A stretch of DNA of 7,055 nucleotides. Source: Thermoanaerobacterales bacterium (GTDB lineage Bacteria > Bacillota > Thermosediminibacteria > Thermosediminibacterales > Tepidanaerobacteraceae). Within the stretch, counting starts at the first letter, position 1; the number at the start of each line of letters is the position of its first letter. This document shows, in pieces, positions 1 to 6,795 of this stretch. A program made the translations under genes and the position numbers. The stretch is taken from NCBI GenBank assembly GCA_012841995.1, contig DUTQ01000213.1, forward strand, positions 1 through 7,055, given 5' to 3'. The notes beneath the pieces are model-generated. The model had not been told where the DNA came from. It saw only the letters and a list, made by a program, of their open reading frames with translations, and made no database searches.

Positions 1-43
1 ACAAAAAATAAAAGGATTTAAAAACTCTTTAAAAAACATTATT

Positions 44-52
44 AGAAAGGAG
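44..52 (+). promoter_or_regulatory. Ribosome binding site of pta
   Basis: AGAAAGGAG lies 11 bases before the ATG at 64, a good match to the 16S rRNA anti-Shine-Dalgarno sequence, and supports that start. The 43 bases upstream are A-rich and show no convincing -35/-10 pair, so the pta promoter is probably outside the window. Confidence 0.75.
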
Positions 53-63
53 CAAGTTTAAAA

Positions 64-1062
64 ATGGGTTTAGTTGAAAATATTAGGGAAAAAGCTAAAG
101 CATTGAAAAAAACTATTGTTTTGGCAGAAGGCACTGAAGAGAGAACCCTGAAGGCTGCAGCCGTAGTTCAAAAGCAAAAAATAGCGGATTTAATTCTGCT
201 GGGAAATGAAAATAGAATAAAGGGTTTGGCTAAGGAGCTAAATGTTGATATTTCTGAAGCCAAAATTATCGATCCAGAGACATCAAATAAAACCGAAGAG
301 TACGCTTCACTCCTTTTTGAACTCCGCAAACATAAGGGGATGACGGAAGAACAGGCTAGTGAACTTGCGAAAGATCCTGTATGGTATGGCACTTTAATGG
401 TTAAAAACAAGGATGTGGATGGTATGGTAGCTGGTGCTATAACTGCCACAGGCGATGTTTTTAGATCCGCATTTCAGGTTGTAAAGACCGCACCAGGGAT
501 AGGAGTTGTTTCAAGTGCTTTTATAATGTTGGTACCTGATTGCGAATACGGTGCTAATGGGACATTGCTTTTTGCTGATTGCGCTGTAAACCCAAATCCA
601 GATGCAAAACAATTAGCTGAGATTGCTATATCTTCGGCAGAAACTTGGAAGGCATTGGTGAATGATGACCCTAGAGTAGCTATGTTATCTTTTTCAACGC
701 GGGGAAGCGCTAAACACGAAATGATTGATAAAGTTGTAGAAGCCGTAAAAATCGCCAAAGAGCAGGCGCCTGAACTATTAATTGACGGAGAATTACAGCT
801 TGATGCTGCTTTGGTTCCAGAAATAGCAAATAGAAAAGCACCAGACAGTAAGGTTGCAGGTTGTGCAAATGTATTGATATTTCCCGAACTTGAAGCTGGG
901 AATATAGGCTATAAGTTGGTTCAACGTCTTGCAAAAGCAGAGGCAGTAGGGCCAATAACACAAGGACTAGCTGCGCCTATCAACGATCTTTCAAGAGGCT
1001 GTTCTTCAGACGATATTGTAAATGTGGTAGCAATTACAGCTTTGCAAGCTGCAAACATGTAA
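64..1062 (+). CDS. pta: Phosphate acetyltransferase (phosphotransacetylase)
   Basis: This cytosolic enzyme interconverts acetyl-CoA plus phosphate with acetyl phosphate plus CoA, the first step of acetate fermentation. The 332-residue protein has the usual length of the short, single-domain Pta class, which lacks the N-terminal regulatory domains of the long enterobacterial form. Visible family signatures are VLAEGTEERTLKAA (19-32), DGMVAGAITATGDVFRSAFQ (119-138), DGELQLDAAL (241-250), PDSKVAGCANVLIFP (260-274) and NDLSRGCSSDD (307-317). The last holds the Ser310, Arg311 and Asp316 equivalents of the CoA and catalytic site described for the Methanosarcina enzyme. It starts at ATG 64 behind a good ribosome binding site. 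ackA follows after 33 bases with no terminator, so the two are probably co-transcribed. The related phosphotransbutyrylase is less likely, because these signatures and the ackA neighbour fit Pta. Confidence 0.97.
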   Translation: MGLVENIREKAKALKKTIVLAEGTEERTLKAAAVVQKQKIADLILLGNENRIKGLAKELNVDISEAKIIDPETSNKTEEYASLLFELRKHKGMTEEQASELAKDPVWYGTLMVKNKDVDGMVAGAITATGDVFRSAFQVVKTAPGIGVVSSAFIMLVPDCEYGANGTLLFADCAVNPNPDAKQLAEIAISSAETWKALVNDDPRVAMLSFSTRGSAKHEMIDKVVEAVKIAKEQAPELLIDGELQLDAALVPEIANRKAPDSKVAGCANVLIFPELEAGNIGYKLVQRLAKAEAVGPITQGLAAPINDLSRGCSSDDIVNVVAITALQAANM

Positions 1063-1081
1063 CTTTATTTATGTAAAATTT

Positions 1082-1088
1082 AAGGAGG
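1082..1088 (+). promoter_or_regulatory. Strong ribosome binding site that fixes the TTG start of ackA
   Basis: AAGGAGG, a perfect Shine-Dalgarno core, ends 7 bases before TTG 1096. No ATG or GTG lies at a suitable distance in this frame, and the protein homologous to other acetate kinases begins exactly at this TTG ([16 protein letters not shown]). Confidence 0.88.
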
Positions 1089-1095
1089 ATGTAAA

Positions 1096-2286
1096 TTGAA
1101 GGTTCTTGTTATAAACTGTGGAAGTTCTTCATTAAAGTACCAGTTATTTAATATGAAAAATAAATCAGTTATGGCTAAAGGATTAGTTGAAAGAATAGGT
1201 CTTGAAGTAGGCATGTTAAAACATCAGCCAGCTGATAAGGATAAAGTTGAAATAAGTGAAAACATACCAAATCACCGGGTTGCGGTTAAAATGATGCTTG
1301 ATGCACTTTTGGATAAAGACCATGGTGTAATAAAAGATGTTTCTGAGATTGGTGCTGTAGGGCATAGAGTTGTACACGGTGCTGAGAAGTTTTCAGGTTC
1401 GGTAAAAATTACGGATGAAGTAATGGACGTTCTCAAGGAGTGTGTTGAGATTGCACCTTTGCATAATCCACCCAACATAATTGGAATTGAAGCTGCAAAG
1501 GAGTTAATGCCTGATGTTCCAATGGTAGGTGTTTTTGATACAGCTTTTCACCAAACTATGCCTGAATACGCCTATATGTATGGCTTACCATATGAACTAT
1601 ACGAAAAATATTCAATTAGGAGATACGGTTTTCACGGAACATCACATCGCTTTGTTTCAATAGAAGCAGCGAAATTTGTAAACAAGCCCATAGAACAACT
1701 CAATATGCTTACACTTCATTTAGGTAATGGGTCAAGTATTTCTGCTGTAAAAAATGGGAAATCTATCGAAAATAGCATGGGTTTTACGCCTCTTGAAGGT
1801 ATTGTTATGGGAACACGTTGCGGAAATATAGATCCGACAATAGTTGCATATATTATGCAAAAGGAAAATATACCTGTAGATAAAATTAACGATTACTTAA
1901 ATAAAAAATGTGGAGTATTGGGTATTTCTGGAGTAAGCAGTGATTTTAGAGATATAGAAGAAGCTGCTAACAAAGGCAACAAAAGAGCAAAACTTGCCCT
2001 AGATGTGTTTGCATATCAAGCTAAAAAGATAATGGGCTCTTATGTTGCTGCTATGAATGGGCTAGATGTAGTGGTATTTACTGGTGGAATTGGTGAAAAC
2101 TCAATAACCATGAGACAAAGTATTTGCGGTAATATGGATTATTTCGGGATCGAGATTGATGATGAAAAGAATAATGTAAGAGGAAAGCAAGCTGAAATTT
2201 CTCCAGATAATGCAAAAACAAAAGTTTTAGTAATTCCTACAAATGAAGAATTAATGATTGCATTAGATACAGTTTCATTAGTATAG
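1096..2286 (+). CDS. ackA: Acetate kinase
   Basis: The enzyme transfers phosphate between acetyl phosphate and ADP, giving acetate and ATP, and acts with the upstream pta product. The 396-residue length is typical of the ASKHA-fold family. Expected motifs are present: [12 protein letters not shown] (5-16), GHRVVHG (89-95), [10 protein letters not shown] (147-156), [10 protein letters not shown] (175-184), HLGNGSS (208-214), GTRCGNIDP (239-247), FTGGIGEN (328-335) and PTNEE (381-385). Residues known to matter in the Methanosarcina thermophila enzyme sit at the same numbers here: Asn7, Arg91, Asp148, His180, Arg241 and Glu384. Translation starts at TTG, supported by a perfect AAGGAGG. No hairpin terminator follows. 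The next gene has its own strong promoter immediately downstream, so some readthrough into yceD is possible. Butyrate kinase is excluded by the close agreement with acetate kinase motifs. Confidence 0.98.
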   Translation: MKVLVINCGSSSLKYQLFNMKNKSVMAKGLVERIGLEVGMLKHQPADKDKVEISENIPNHRVAVKMMLDALLDKDHGVIKDVSEIGAVGHRVVHGAEKFSGSVKITDEVMDVLKECVEIAPLHNPPNIIGIEAAKELMPDVPMVGVFDTAFHQTMPEYAYMYGLPYELYEKYSIRRYGFHGTSHRFVSIEAAKFVNKPIEQLNMLTLHLGNGSSISAVKNGKSIENSMGFTPLEGIVMGTRCGNIDPTIVAYIMQKENIPVDKINDYLNKKCGVLGISGVSSDFRDIEEAANKGNKRAKLALDVFAYQAKKIMGSYVAAMNGLDVVVFTGGIGENSITMRQSICGNMDYFGIEIDDEKNNVRGKQAEISPDNAKTKVLVIPTNEELMIALDTVSLV

Positions 2287-2293
2287 TTTTTAC

Positions 2294-2322
2294 TTGACAC
2301 ATGTGGTTATGCAGAATATAAT
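2294..2322 (+). promoter_or_regulatory. Perfect-consensus sigma-A promoter for yceD-rpmF
   Basis: The -35 box TTGACA (2294-2299) and -10 box TATAAT (2317-2322) both match the housekeeping consensus at all six positions and are separated by the ideal 17 bases. Transcription is expected to begin near 2329, giving a leader of only about 26 bases before yceD. The boxes begin just 8 bases after the ackA stop codon. An 8-bp palindrome, CACATGTG (2298-2305), overlaps the end of the -35 box. This is a prediction from sequence, but the match is unusually good. Confidence 0.88.
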
Positions 2323-2340
2323 TATGTCTGATTTACTCTT

Positions 2341-2346
2341 GAGGTG
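2341..2346 (+). promoter_or_regulatory. Ribosome binding site that fixes the TTG start of yceD
   Basis: GAGGTG ends 8 bases before TTG 2355. There is no in-frame ATG near the start, so this site decides the start codon. Confidence 0.75.
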
Positions 2347-2354
2347 AGCTTTCA

Positions 2355-2867
2355 TTGAAGCTTAATATAGAAAAAATTAAGCAATTTGTTGGCAAATCGG
2401 TTGATTTTGAGTCTACAGAGCATGTAAAGAGCTTAAAACACTTGGATGAGGAAGTATTTTTTGCCGATAATGTTTGTGTATCAGGAAATGTTAAGAATAT
2501 TGGTACAGGGCTGTTTGAAGTAACAGGTAAAATTAAGACAGCTGTTTATTATAGTTGTTATAGGTGTCTTGAAAAGACCAGGGTAAGTTTTAATATAGAT
2601 TTTAGTATTAAATTCAGTGATTTAAGTTTCAATATTGAATCAAAAAATGAAGATGTGATAAGATTTAGTGGCGATGAAATAGAAATATTGCCACAAATTA
2701 TCAACGAAATTATTCTAAATTGGCCAGCTCAAGTTTTATGTAAACCTGATTGCAAAGGGTTATGTCAAAAATGTGGGGCAAATTTAAACATAACAGAGTG
2801 CGATTGTAAGCGAATACAAATTGATCCTAGGTTCGCTGTGTTGAAAAAACTGAAAGATGTAGAATGA
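2355..2867 (+). CDS. yceD: DUF177 / YceD-family protein, ribosome-associated metal-binding candidate
   Basis: This 170-residue protein belongs to the DUF177 (YceD) family, which almost always sits directly upstream of rpmF, as it does here. Family members have been linked to 23S rRNA accumulation and large-subunit assembly; the exact molecular role is not settled. The N-terminal two thirds are poorly conserved and carry a CYRC pair (Cys68, Cys71). The C-terminal family signature is clear: CKPDCKGLCQKCGANLN (129-145) followed by CDC (149-151), giving cysteines at 129, 133, 137, 140, 149 and 151 that could bind zinc. It starts at TTG 2355 with a GAGGTG ribosome binding site and an adjacent strong promoter. 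The stop codon abuts the rpmF ribosome binding site, so the two are co-transcribed and probably co-translated. Family assignment is firm; function is inferred. Confidence 0.92.
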   Translation: MKLNIEKIKQFVGKSVDFESTEHVKSLKHLDEEVFFADNVCVSGNVKNIGTGLFEVTGKIKTAVYYSCYRCLEKTRVSFNIDFSIKFSDLSFNIESKNEDVIRFSGDEIEILPQIINEIILNWPAQVLCKPDCKGLCQKCGANLNITECDCKRIQIDPRFAVLKKLKDVE

Positions 2868-2882
2868 GGAGGTGTTTTAATA

Positions 2883-3065
2883 ATGGCTAATCCAAAACAT
2901 AAAACGTCAAAGTCGAGAAGAAATCAGAGAAGAAGTCACTGGAAATTAGATGCTCCTTTATTGACTGAATGTCCACAATGTCATGAACCTAGATTGCCTC
3001 ATAGAGTTTGTCCTAATTGTGGCTATTATAAGAATAGGAAAGTTATGGAAGTAAAAGCGGAGTAG
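2883..3065 (+). CDS. rpmF: 50S ribosomal protein bL32
   Basis: This 60-residue, very basic protein is bL32 of the large ribosomal subunit. It opens with the family hallmark MANPKHKTSKSRRNQRRSHW (1-20), and has a zinc-ribbon with two CXXC pairs (Cys30/Cys33 and Cys43/Cys46) in ECPQCHEPRLPHRVCPNCGYY (29-49). It is therefore the zinc-binding, four-cysteine form rather than the cysteine-free paralogue that some bacteria use under zinc starvation. It lies 15 bases after yceD. AGGAGGTG (2867-2874) overlaps the last base of the yceD stop and ends 8 bases before the ATG. A strong intrinsic terminator begins 13 bases after the stop codon, ending the two-gene transcript. Confidence 0.98.
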   Translation: MANPKHKTSKSRRNQRRSHWKLDAPLLTECPQCHEPRLPHRVCPNCGYYKNRKVMEVKAE

Positions 3066-3078
3066 AAATATAAAGTTA

Positions 3079-3120
3079 TTCGCCCTTTTGATGTTGTAAT
3101 CAATGGGGCGAAATTTTTTT
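3079..3120 (+). terminator. Intrinsic terminator after rpmF
   Basis: The outer stem pairs TTCGCCC (3079-3085) with GGGCGAA (3106-3112), and one T-G wobble extends it (3086 with 3105). After one mismatch an inner stem pairs TTGAT (3088-3092) with ATCAA (3099-3103), closing a 6-base loop. Seven T residues (3114-3120) follow one base after the stem. This is a textbook Rho-independent terminator that separates yceD-rpmF from the fapR operon. Confidence 0.93.
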
Positions 3121-3142
3121 ATTAAAAATTATAGATATGAGA

Positions 3143-3171
3143 TTGATTATAAGCAAAAAATAATATATACT
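3143..3171 (+). promoter_or_regulatory. Predicted sigma-A promoter of the fapR-plsX-fab operon
   Basis: The -35 box TTGATT (3143-3148, four of six consensus bases) and -10 box TATACT (3166-3171, five of six) are spaced by exactly 17 bases. The expected start site is near 3178, inside the predicted FapR operator that begins 2 bases after the -10 box. This is the layout expected for repression by blocking RNA polymerase. The gap lies between a strong terminator and the first gene of the operon, so a promoter is required here. Confidence 0.75.
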
Positions 3172-3172
3172 A

Positions 3173-3189
3173 TTAGCATCTAGTACTAA
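3173..3189 (+). promoter_or_regulatory. Predicted FapR operator
   Basis: TTAGCATCTAGTACTAA resembles the 17-bp FapR box as I recall it (TTAGTACC-T-RGTACTAA), differing at positions 5 and 7. The right half is intact, and the halves match at five of eight dyad positions. It lies between the -10 box and the ribosome binding site of fapR itself, so autoregulation relieved by malonyl-CoA is the natural reading, as known for Bacillus subtilis FapR. A half-site-like ACTAGTAA (3192-3199) follows 10 bp, about one helical turn, after the right half AGTACTAA (3182-3189). Confidence 0.78.
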
Positions 3190-3218
3190 AAACTAGTAAT
3201 AGATATAGAGGTGATGAT

Positions 3219-3794
3219 ATGCAAAAAAAAGGGTTATCAAAACGTGAACGCCAATTTCTCCTAAAACGGGTTTTAGATGATGACCCTTTTTTAAACGATG
3301 AGGAATTAGCAGAAAAGTTTAATGTAAGTGTGCAAACTATAAGACTGGACAGGATGGAACTAAGACTTCCAGAGCTTAGAGAAAGAATGAAGGTAGTTGC
3401 AAAAAGACATTATTCTAAGGTCAGATCTATAAGTGTTAAAGAGATTGTTGGAGAATTGATTGATTTAGAATTAAACAAAAGAGCAATTTCAGTGTTAGAT
3501 ACTAATTCAACAATGACATTTGGAAAATCAAATATTGTGCGCGGAGATGTTATTTTTTCGCAGGCTAATTCACTGGCAATAGCAACTATAGATGCGAGTG
3601 TAGCACTGACCCATGTTGCAAATATAAAGTATAAATTTCCAGTTTATGCAGGACAGAGGCTAGTGGCAAAAGCTGAAGTAACGAGAGTACGTGGTGATAA
3701 AAAATTTGTTTTTGTAAGGATTTTAGTAAAAGGGAAAGAAGTATTTAGAGGAAAATTCATCTTGGTATCATTAGGTGATGAGGTGGTATTATGA
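3219..3794 (+). CDS. fapR: FapR, malonyl-CoA-responsive repressor of fatty acid and phospholipid synthesis
   Basis: FapR represses fatty acid and phospholipid genes and is released from DNA by malonyl-CoA. The 191-residue protein has the expected two parts. An N-terminal DeoR-like helix-turn-helix covers about residues 7-48 ([28 protein letters not shown], with recognition helix VQTIRLDR). A C-terminal hotdog-fold effector domain covers about 70-191, with the family motif [19 protein letters not shown] (107-125), whose Arg108, Gly109 and Asn117 region corresponds to the malonyl-CoA site in known FapR. PELRERMK (51-58) forms the linker helix. It starts at ATG 3219 behind GAGGTGAT (3208-3215). 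Its last four bases overlap the plsX start (ATGA), suggesting coupled translation, and a probable FapR operator lies just upstream, suggesting autoregulation. Length and motif order match Bacillus FapR; the assignment is firm, while regulation here is inferred. Confidence 0.95.
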   Translation: MQKKGLSKRERQFLLKRVLDDDPFLNDEELAEKFNVSVQTIRLDRMELRLPELRERMKVVAKRHYSKVRSISVKEIVGELIDLELNKRAISVLDTNSTMTFGKSNIVRGDVIFSQANSLAIATIDASVALTHVANIKYKFPVYAGQRLVAKAEVTRVRGDKKFVFVRILVKGKEVFRGKFILVSLGDEVVL

Positions 3795-4795
3795 AGATAA
3801 TATTGGACGCCATGGGTGGAGATAACGCGCCGAGAGAAATAGTTATGGGAGCAATTGAGGCAATAAACACATTAGATGTTGAAATTTTATTAGTTGGACA
3901 GAAAGAGAAGATTATGCCATATCTAGCATCTACAGGACGGAAAATAGATCTAGTTGATGCAAGAGAAGTTATAAGCAATGAAGAAGCACCAGTTGCTGCT
4001 GTAAGGGAAAAAAAAGATTCTTCAATAGTCAAATGTCTTGAACTGTTAAAAAAAGGCGAAGGCAGTGCAGTGGTTTCTGCAGGAAATACAGGAGCACTTA
4101 TGGCAGGCGGCTTGTTTATTATGGGCCGTATGAAAGGTGTTGATAGACCTGCAATAGGAACGCTTTTACCCACAAAGAAGGGTCCTGTGATGCTACTTGA
4201 TGTGGGAGCAAATAGTGATGTAAAGCCTAAAAATCTAGTGCAATTCGGTCTTATGGGAAATATTTATGCAAAGGAAATATTAAAGAAGTCAAATCCAAAA
4301 GTGGGACTTTTAAATATAGGTGTAGAAGAGGCTAAAGGAAACTCATTGGTTAAAAGTGCTTATGCTACTCTTAAGGGGATTAATGACATAAATTTTATTG
4401 GGAACGTTGAGGCTAGGGATTTTTTCGATGGAGAAGCAGATGTAGTGGTTTGTGATGGTTTTACAGGAAATATTTTTATAAAAACAGTAGAAGGTCTTGG
4501 TTCTTTTATTTTTGATCAAATGAAAAAACAAATAAAAAAGAAGTTATTATATATATTGTGTGCTAGAGCAATTGCACCAGCGGTAAAAGCTGCTAAAGCC
4601 AATATTGATTATTCTGAATATGGGGGAGCAATGTTTCTCGGATTAGATGGAGTATTAATAAAATGCCATGGTTCTTCTGACAGAAAAGCCATTGCAAATG
4701 GTATTAAAGTTGCAAACAATTTTGCACATGCAAATATTAGTGATAAATTGAAACAGTGTATTGAAACAGTGTCAGGAGAGGAGAATAGCATTTGA
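3791..4795 (+). CDS. plsX: Phosphate acyltransferase PlsX (acyl-ACP to acyl phosphate)
   Basis: PlsX converts acyl-ACP and phosphate to acyl phosphate, the donor used by PlsY to acylate glycerol 3-phosphate. It is a peripheral protein at the inner face of the membrane. The 334-residue length is normal. Family motifs are all present: [11 protein letters not shown] (4-14), [12 protein letters not shown] (96-107), RPAIGTLLP (119-127), LLDVGAN (135-141), [14 protein letters not shown] (171-184), FIGNVEARD (202-210), [10 protein letters not shown] (219-228) and [21 protein letters not shown] (277-297). The basic, partly hydrophobic stretch around 245-270 falls where membrane association is reported in the family. 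The ATG overlaps the fapR stop by 4 bases, with GAGGTGG (3780-3786) close upstream, and the plsX stop overlaps the fabH TTG. The fapR-plsX-fab order is the known regulon arrangement. Confidence 0.97.
   Translation: MKIILDAMGGDNAPREIVMGAIEAINTLDVEILLVGQKEKIMPYLASTGRKIDLVDAREVISNEEAPVAAVREKKDSSIVKCLELLKKGEGSAVVSAGNTGALMAGGLFIMGRMKGVDRPAIGTLLPTKKGPVMLLDVGANSDVKPKNLVQFGLMGNIYAKEILKKSNPKVGLLNIGVEEAKGNSLVKSAYATLKGINDINFIGNVEARDFFDGEADVVVCDGFTGNIFIKTVEGLGSFIFDQMKKQIKKKLLYILCARAIAPAVKAAKANIDYSEYGGAMFLGLDGVLIKCHGSSDRKAIANGIKVANNFAHANISDKLKQCIETVSGEENSI
4774..4783 (+). promoter_or_regulatory. Ribosome binding site that fixes the TTG start of fabH
   Basis: AGGAGAGGAG is a doubled AGGAG-type site inside the end of plsX, ending 8 bases before TTG 4792. 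The TTG is where homology to FabH begins ([13 protein letters not shown]), so this start is preferred over any later ATG. Confidence 0.8.
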
Positions 4796-5772
4796 GAGCT
4801 GGAATAATTGGAAGTGGAGCTTATGTGCCAAAAAAAATCATATCAAATTTCGACCTTGAAAAAATAGTTGATACATCAAATCAATGGATTAGTGAGAGAA
4901 CAGGTATATTGTATAGACGAAAAGCTGATGATAATATTTGTTCATCTGATTTAGGAGCAGAGGCTGCAAAGATTGCTTTAAAAAACGCAAACTTAAACCC
5001 CGAAGATATAGATCTAATTATTGCCGCTTCTTCAAGTCCTGACCGAATATTTCCTGCCACAGCTTGCCTTATACAAAACAAGATAGGAGCAAAAAACGCA
5101 GCTGCTTTTGATATTCAAGCTGCATGTACAGGTTTTATTTATGCAGTGACAACTGCAGCTCAATATATTTCAACAGGTTTGTATAAAAATATTCTTGTTG
5201 TTGGATGTGAAGTGTTGTCAAAGATTACTGATTTTAAAGATCGAAACACTTGCGTTCTTTTTGGTGATGGTGCAGGAGCAGTTATCTTAAGCGAAGTCGA
5301 TTATGGTGGTATAATAACCAACATACTTGGTGCTGATGGTAGCGGGTCTGAACTGCTCGAATTGCCAGCAGGAGGTACAAGCGAACCTGCCAGCTTTGAT
5401 ACAGTGAAAGAACGCAAACACTATATTAAAATGAGAGGTTGTGAAGTGTTCAAATTTGCTGTTAGAGTTCTTGAAGATTGCACTAGAAAAATAGCAGAAA
5501 AAGCCAATGTGTCACTTAAAGATATAGACTATATCATTCCTCACCAAGCGAATATACGAATTATTGAAGCGGCTATAAAGCGGCTGGAATATCCATGTGA
5601 ACGAGTTGTGGTAAATCTTAATAAATATGGCAACATGTCATCAGCTTCAATTCCGGTGGCGTTGCACGAGGCATATCAAACGGGAAAAATTAAAAGAGGT
5701 CATAAGATAATATTAGTAGGTTTTGGAGCAGGTCTAACCTGGGGCGCAAATCTTATAGAGTGGACTTTATAG
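4792..5772 (+). CDS. fabH: 3-oxoacyl-ACP synthase III (FabH, chain initiation)
   Basis: FabH condenses an acyl-CoA primer, such as acetyl-CoA or a branched-chain CoA, with malonyl-ACP to start each fatty acid. The 326-residue thiolase-fold protein carries the full catalytic triad: Cys112 in DIQAACTGF (107-115), His251 in PHQANIRI (250-257) and Asn281 in KYGNMSSAS (278-286). Other markers are NQWISERTGI (30-39), LFGDGAGA (156-163) and the C-terminal VGFGAGLTWGAN (309-320). Primer preference cannot be read from the sequence. The TTG start overlaps the plsX stop by 4 bases (TTGA) behind a doubled AGGAG site, so coupled translation is likely. A 52-base gap separates it from fabK, the largest gap inside this operon. 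The triad rules out the chain-elongating FabF/FabB class, which uses two histidines. Confidence 0.97.
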   Translation: MRAGIIGSGAYVPKKIISNFDLEKIVDTSNQWISERTGILYRRKADDNICSSDLGAEAAKIALKNANLNPEDIDLIIAASSSPDRIFPATACLIQNKIGAKNAAAFDIQAACTGFIYAVTTAAQYISTGLYKNILVVGCEVLSKITDFKDRNTCVLFGDGAGAVILSEVDYGGIITNILGADGSGSELLELPAGGTSEPASFDTVKERKHYIKMRGCEVFKFAVRVLEDCTRKIAEKANVSLKDIDYIIPHQANIRIIEAAIKRLEYPCERVVVNLNKYGNMSSASIPVALHEAYQTGKIKRGHKIILVGFGAGLTWGANLIEWTL

Positions 5773-5774
5773 AA

Positions 5775-5798
5775 TTATAACTTTATAAATTTATAACA
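5775..5798 (+). repeat. Three tandem 8-bp AT-rich repeats between fabH and fabK
   Basis: TTATAACT, TTATAAAT and TTATAACA follow one another exactly, each beginning TTATAA (5775, 5783, 5791). Positions 5783-5796 also form a perfect 14-bp palindrome. The unit could be chance in AT-rich DNA. TGGACT (5761-5766), 17 bases and TATAAA (5784-5789) would make a weak internal promoter overlapping the repeats; I hold that loosely. Confidence 0.5.
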
Positions 5799-5824
5799 TA
5801 AGTGATGAAAGGTGGCGATATATT

Positions 5825-6781
5825 ATGAGAGATAATAATGTGTTTCACACTAAAATATGTGATTTATTAGAAATAAAATACCCAATATTACAGGGCGGTA
5901 TGGCATGGGTAGCGACGGCAGAGTTGGCAGCAGCAGTATCAAATGCAGGAGGTCTTGGGATAGTAGGGGCTGGGAATGCTCCGGCTAATGTTATAAAACA
6001 AGAAATTCAGAAGGTCAAATCATTAACTGATAAGCCTTTTGGTATAAACATATACATGATTTCCCCTTATGTTGATGAAGTCATAAAAACTGTTATTGAA
6101 GAAAAAGTTCCGGTTGTTACCACCGGTGCTGGTAGCCCAGGGAAATATATTTCTGCTTTTAAGTCAGCGAATATAAAGGTGATTCCAGTGACTTCATCAG
6201 TTGCTATGGCTATAAGACTTGAGAGGATGGGTGCTGATGCGATTATTGCAGAGGGAATGGAGTGTGGCGGCCATATAGGTGAACTCACAACGATGGCCCT
6301 TGTCCCACAGGTTGTTGATAAAGTGAAGATTCCTGTAATTGCAGCTGGCGGCATAGCTGATGGCAGGGGATTTATCGCCTCATTGGCGTTAGGTGCAAAA
6401 GGTGTGCAGATGGGTACAAGATTTGTATGCTCAAAGGAATGTACAGTCCATGATAATTATAAGGGTGCAATAGTAAAGGCAAAAGATAGATCAACTGTAA
6501 TAACTGGCTTGACACTAGGTCATCCGGTTAGAGTTTTAAAGAATAAACTTACTCGCAGTTTTGAACTAATGGAGAAAAATGGTGCCGCGCTTTCCGAACT
6601 AGAGGCTCTTGGAACTGGAAAATTGCGACAGGCAGCAATTGATGGAGATGTGGAAAATGGTTCTGTAATGGCAGGTCAGATATCAGGATTGATAAATGAT
6701 ATAAAGCCTGTTCAAGCAATAATCGAAGAAATAATAAATGAGGCAAGCGATGTTTTATGTAAGATGCAAGATTTAAACTAG
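5825..6781 (+). CDS. fabK: FMN-dependent enoyl-ACP reductase II (FabK)
   Basis: FabK reduces trans-2-enoyl-ACP to acyl-ACP with NAD(P)H and FMN, the last step of each elongation cycle. It is a TIM-barrel flavoprotein of the nitronate monooxygenase-like family, unrelated to FabI. The 318-residue length is typical. Visible motifs are YPILQGGMAWVA (19-30), SNAGGLGIVGAG (39-50), the flavin and active-site segment AEGMECGGHIGE (142-153) with the His150 expected to be catalytic by analogy with pneumococcal FabK, AAGGIADGRG (173-182), GVQMGTRF (193-200) and GSVMAGQ (279-285). The fab operon context and EGMECGGHIG favour FabK over a free-standing nitronate monooxygenase. Organisms that rely on FabK are generally insensitive to triclosan, which targets FabI; whether another enoyl reductase exists elsewhere cannot be seen. 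AAAGGTGG (5808-5815) supports ATG 5825. fabD begins 14 bases after the stop. Confidence 0.94.
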   Translation: MRDNNVFHTKICDLLEIKYPILQGGMAWVATAELAAAVSNAGGLGIVGAGNAPANVIKQEIQKVKSLTDKPFGINIYMISPYVDEVIKTVIEEKVPVVTTGAGSPGKYISAFKSANIKVIPVTSSVAMAIRLERMGADAIIAEGMECGGHIGELTTMALVPQVVDKVKIPVIAAGGIADGRGFIASLALGAKGVQMGTRFVCSKECTVHDNYKGAIVKAKDRSTVITGLTLGHPVRVLKNKLTRSFELMEKNGAALSELEALGTGKLRQAAIDGDVENGSVMAGQISGLINDIKPVQAIIEEIINEASDVLCKMQDLN

Positions 6782-6795
6782 GAGGCGAAAAACCT

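Noticed and set aside
1..43. Promoter or riboswitch upstream of pta
   Set aside because: The stretch is short and A-rich, with no -35/-10 pair at proper spacing and no stable hairpin. The true control region is probably outside the window.
168..961. Three open frames overlapping pta (two on the minus strand, one proposed at 710-961)
   Set aside because: They lie wholly within pta, have no ribosome binding site or recognisable protein motif, and are shadows of the real gene.
1063..1095. Terminator or promoter between pta and ackA
   Set aside because: The 33 bases hold only AT-rich spacer and the ackA ribosome binding site, with no hairpin followed by T residues.
3223..3230. Run of eight A residues just after the fapR start codon as a phase-variable switch
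   Set aside because: Similar A runs occur in plsX and fabH in this AT-rich DNA, so the run is not distinctive and I have no evidence of length variation.
3757..4173. 138-codon open frame on the minus strand over plsX
   Set aside because: It covers conserved PlsX motifs on the other strand, has low-complexity composition and shows no family signature. Long antisense frames are common opposite conserved genes.
6067..6354. 95-codon open frame on the minus strand over fabK
   Set aside because: It is a shadow of the conserved FabK core, with no start signal or recognisable domain.
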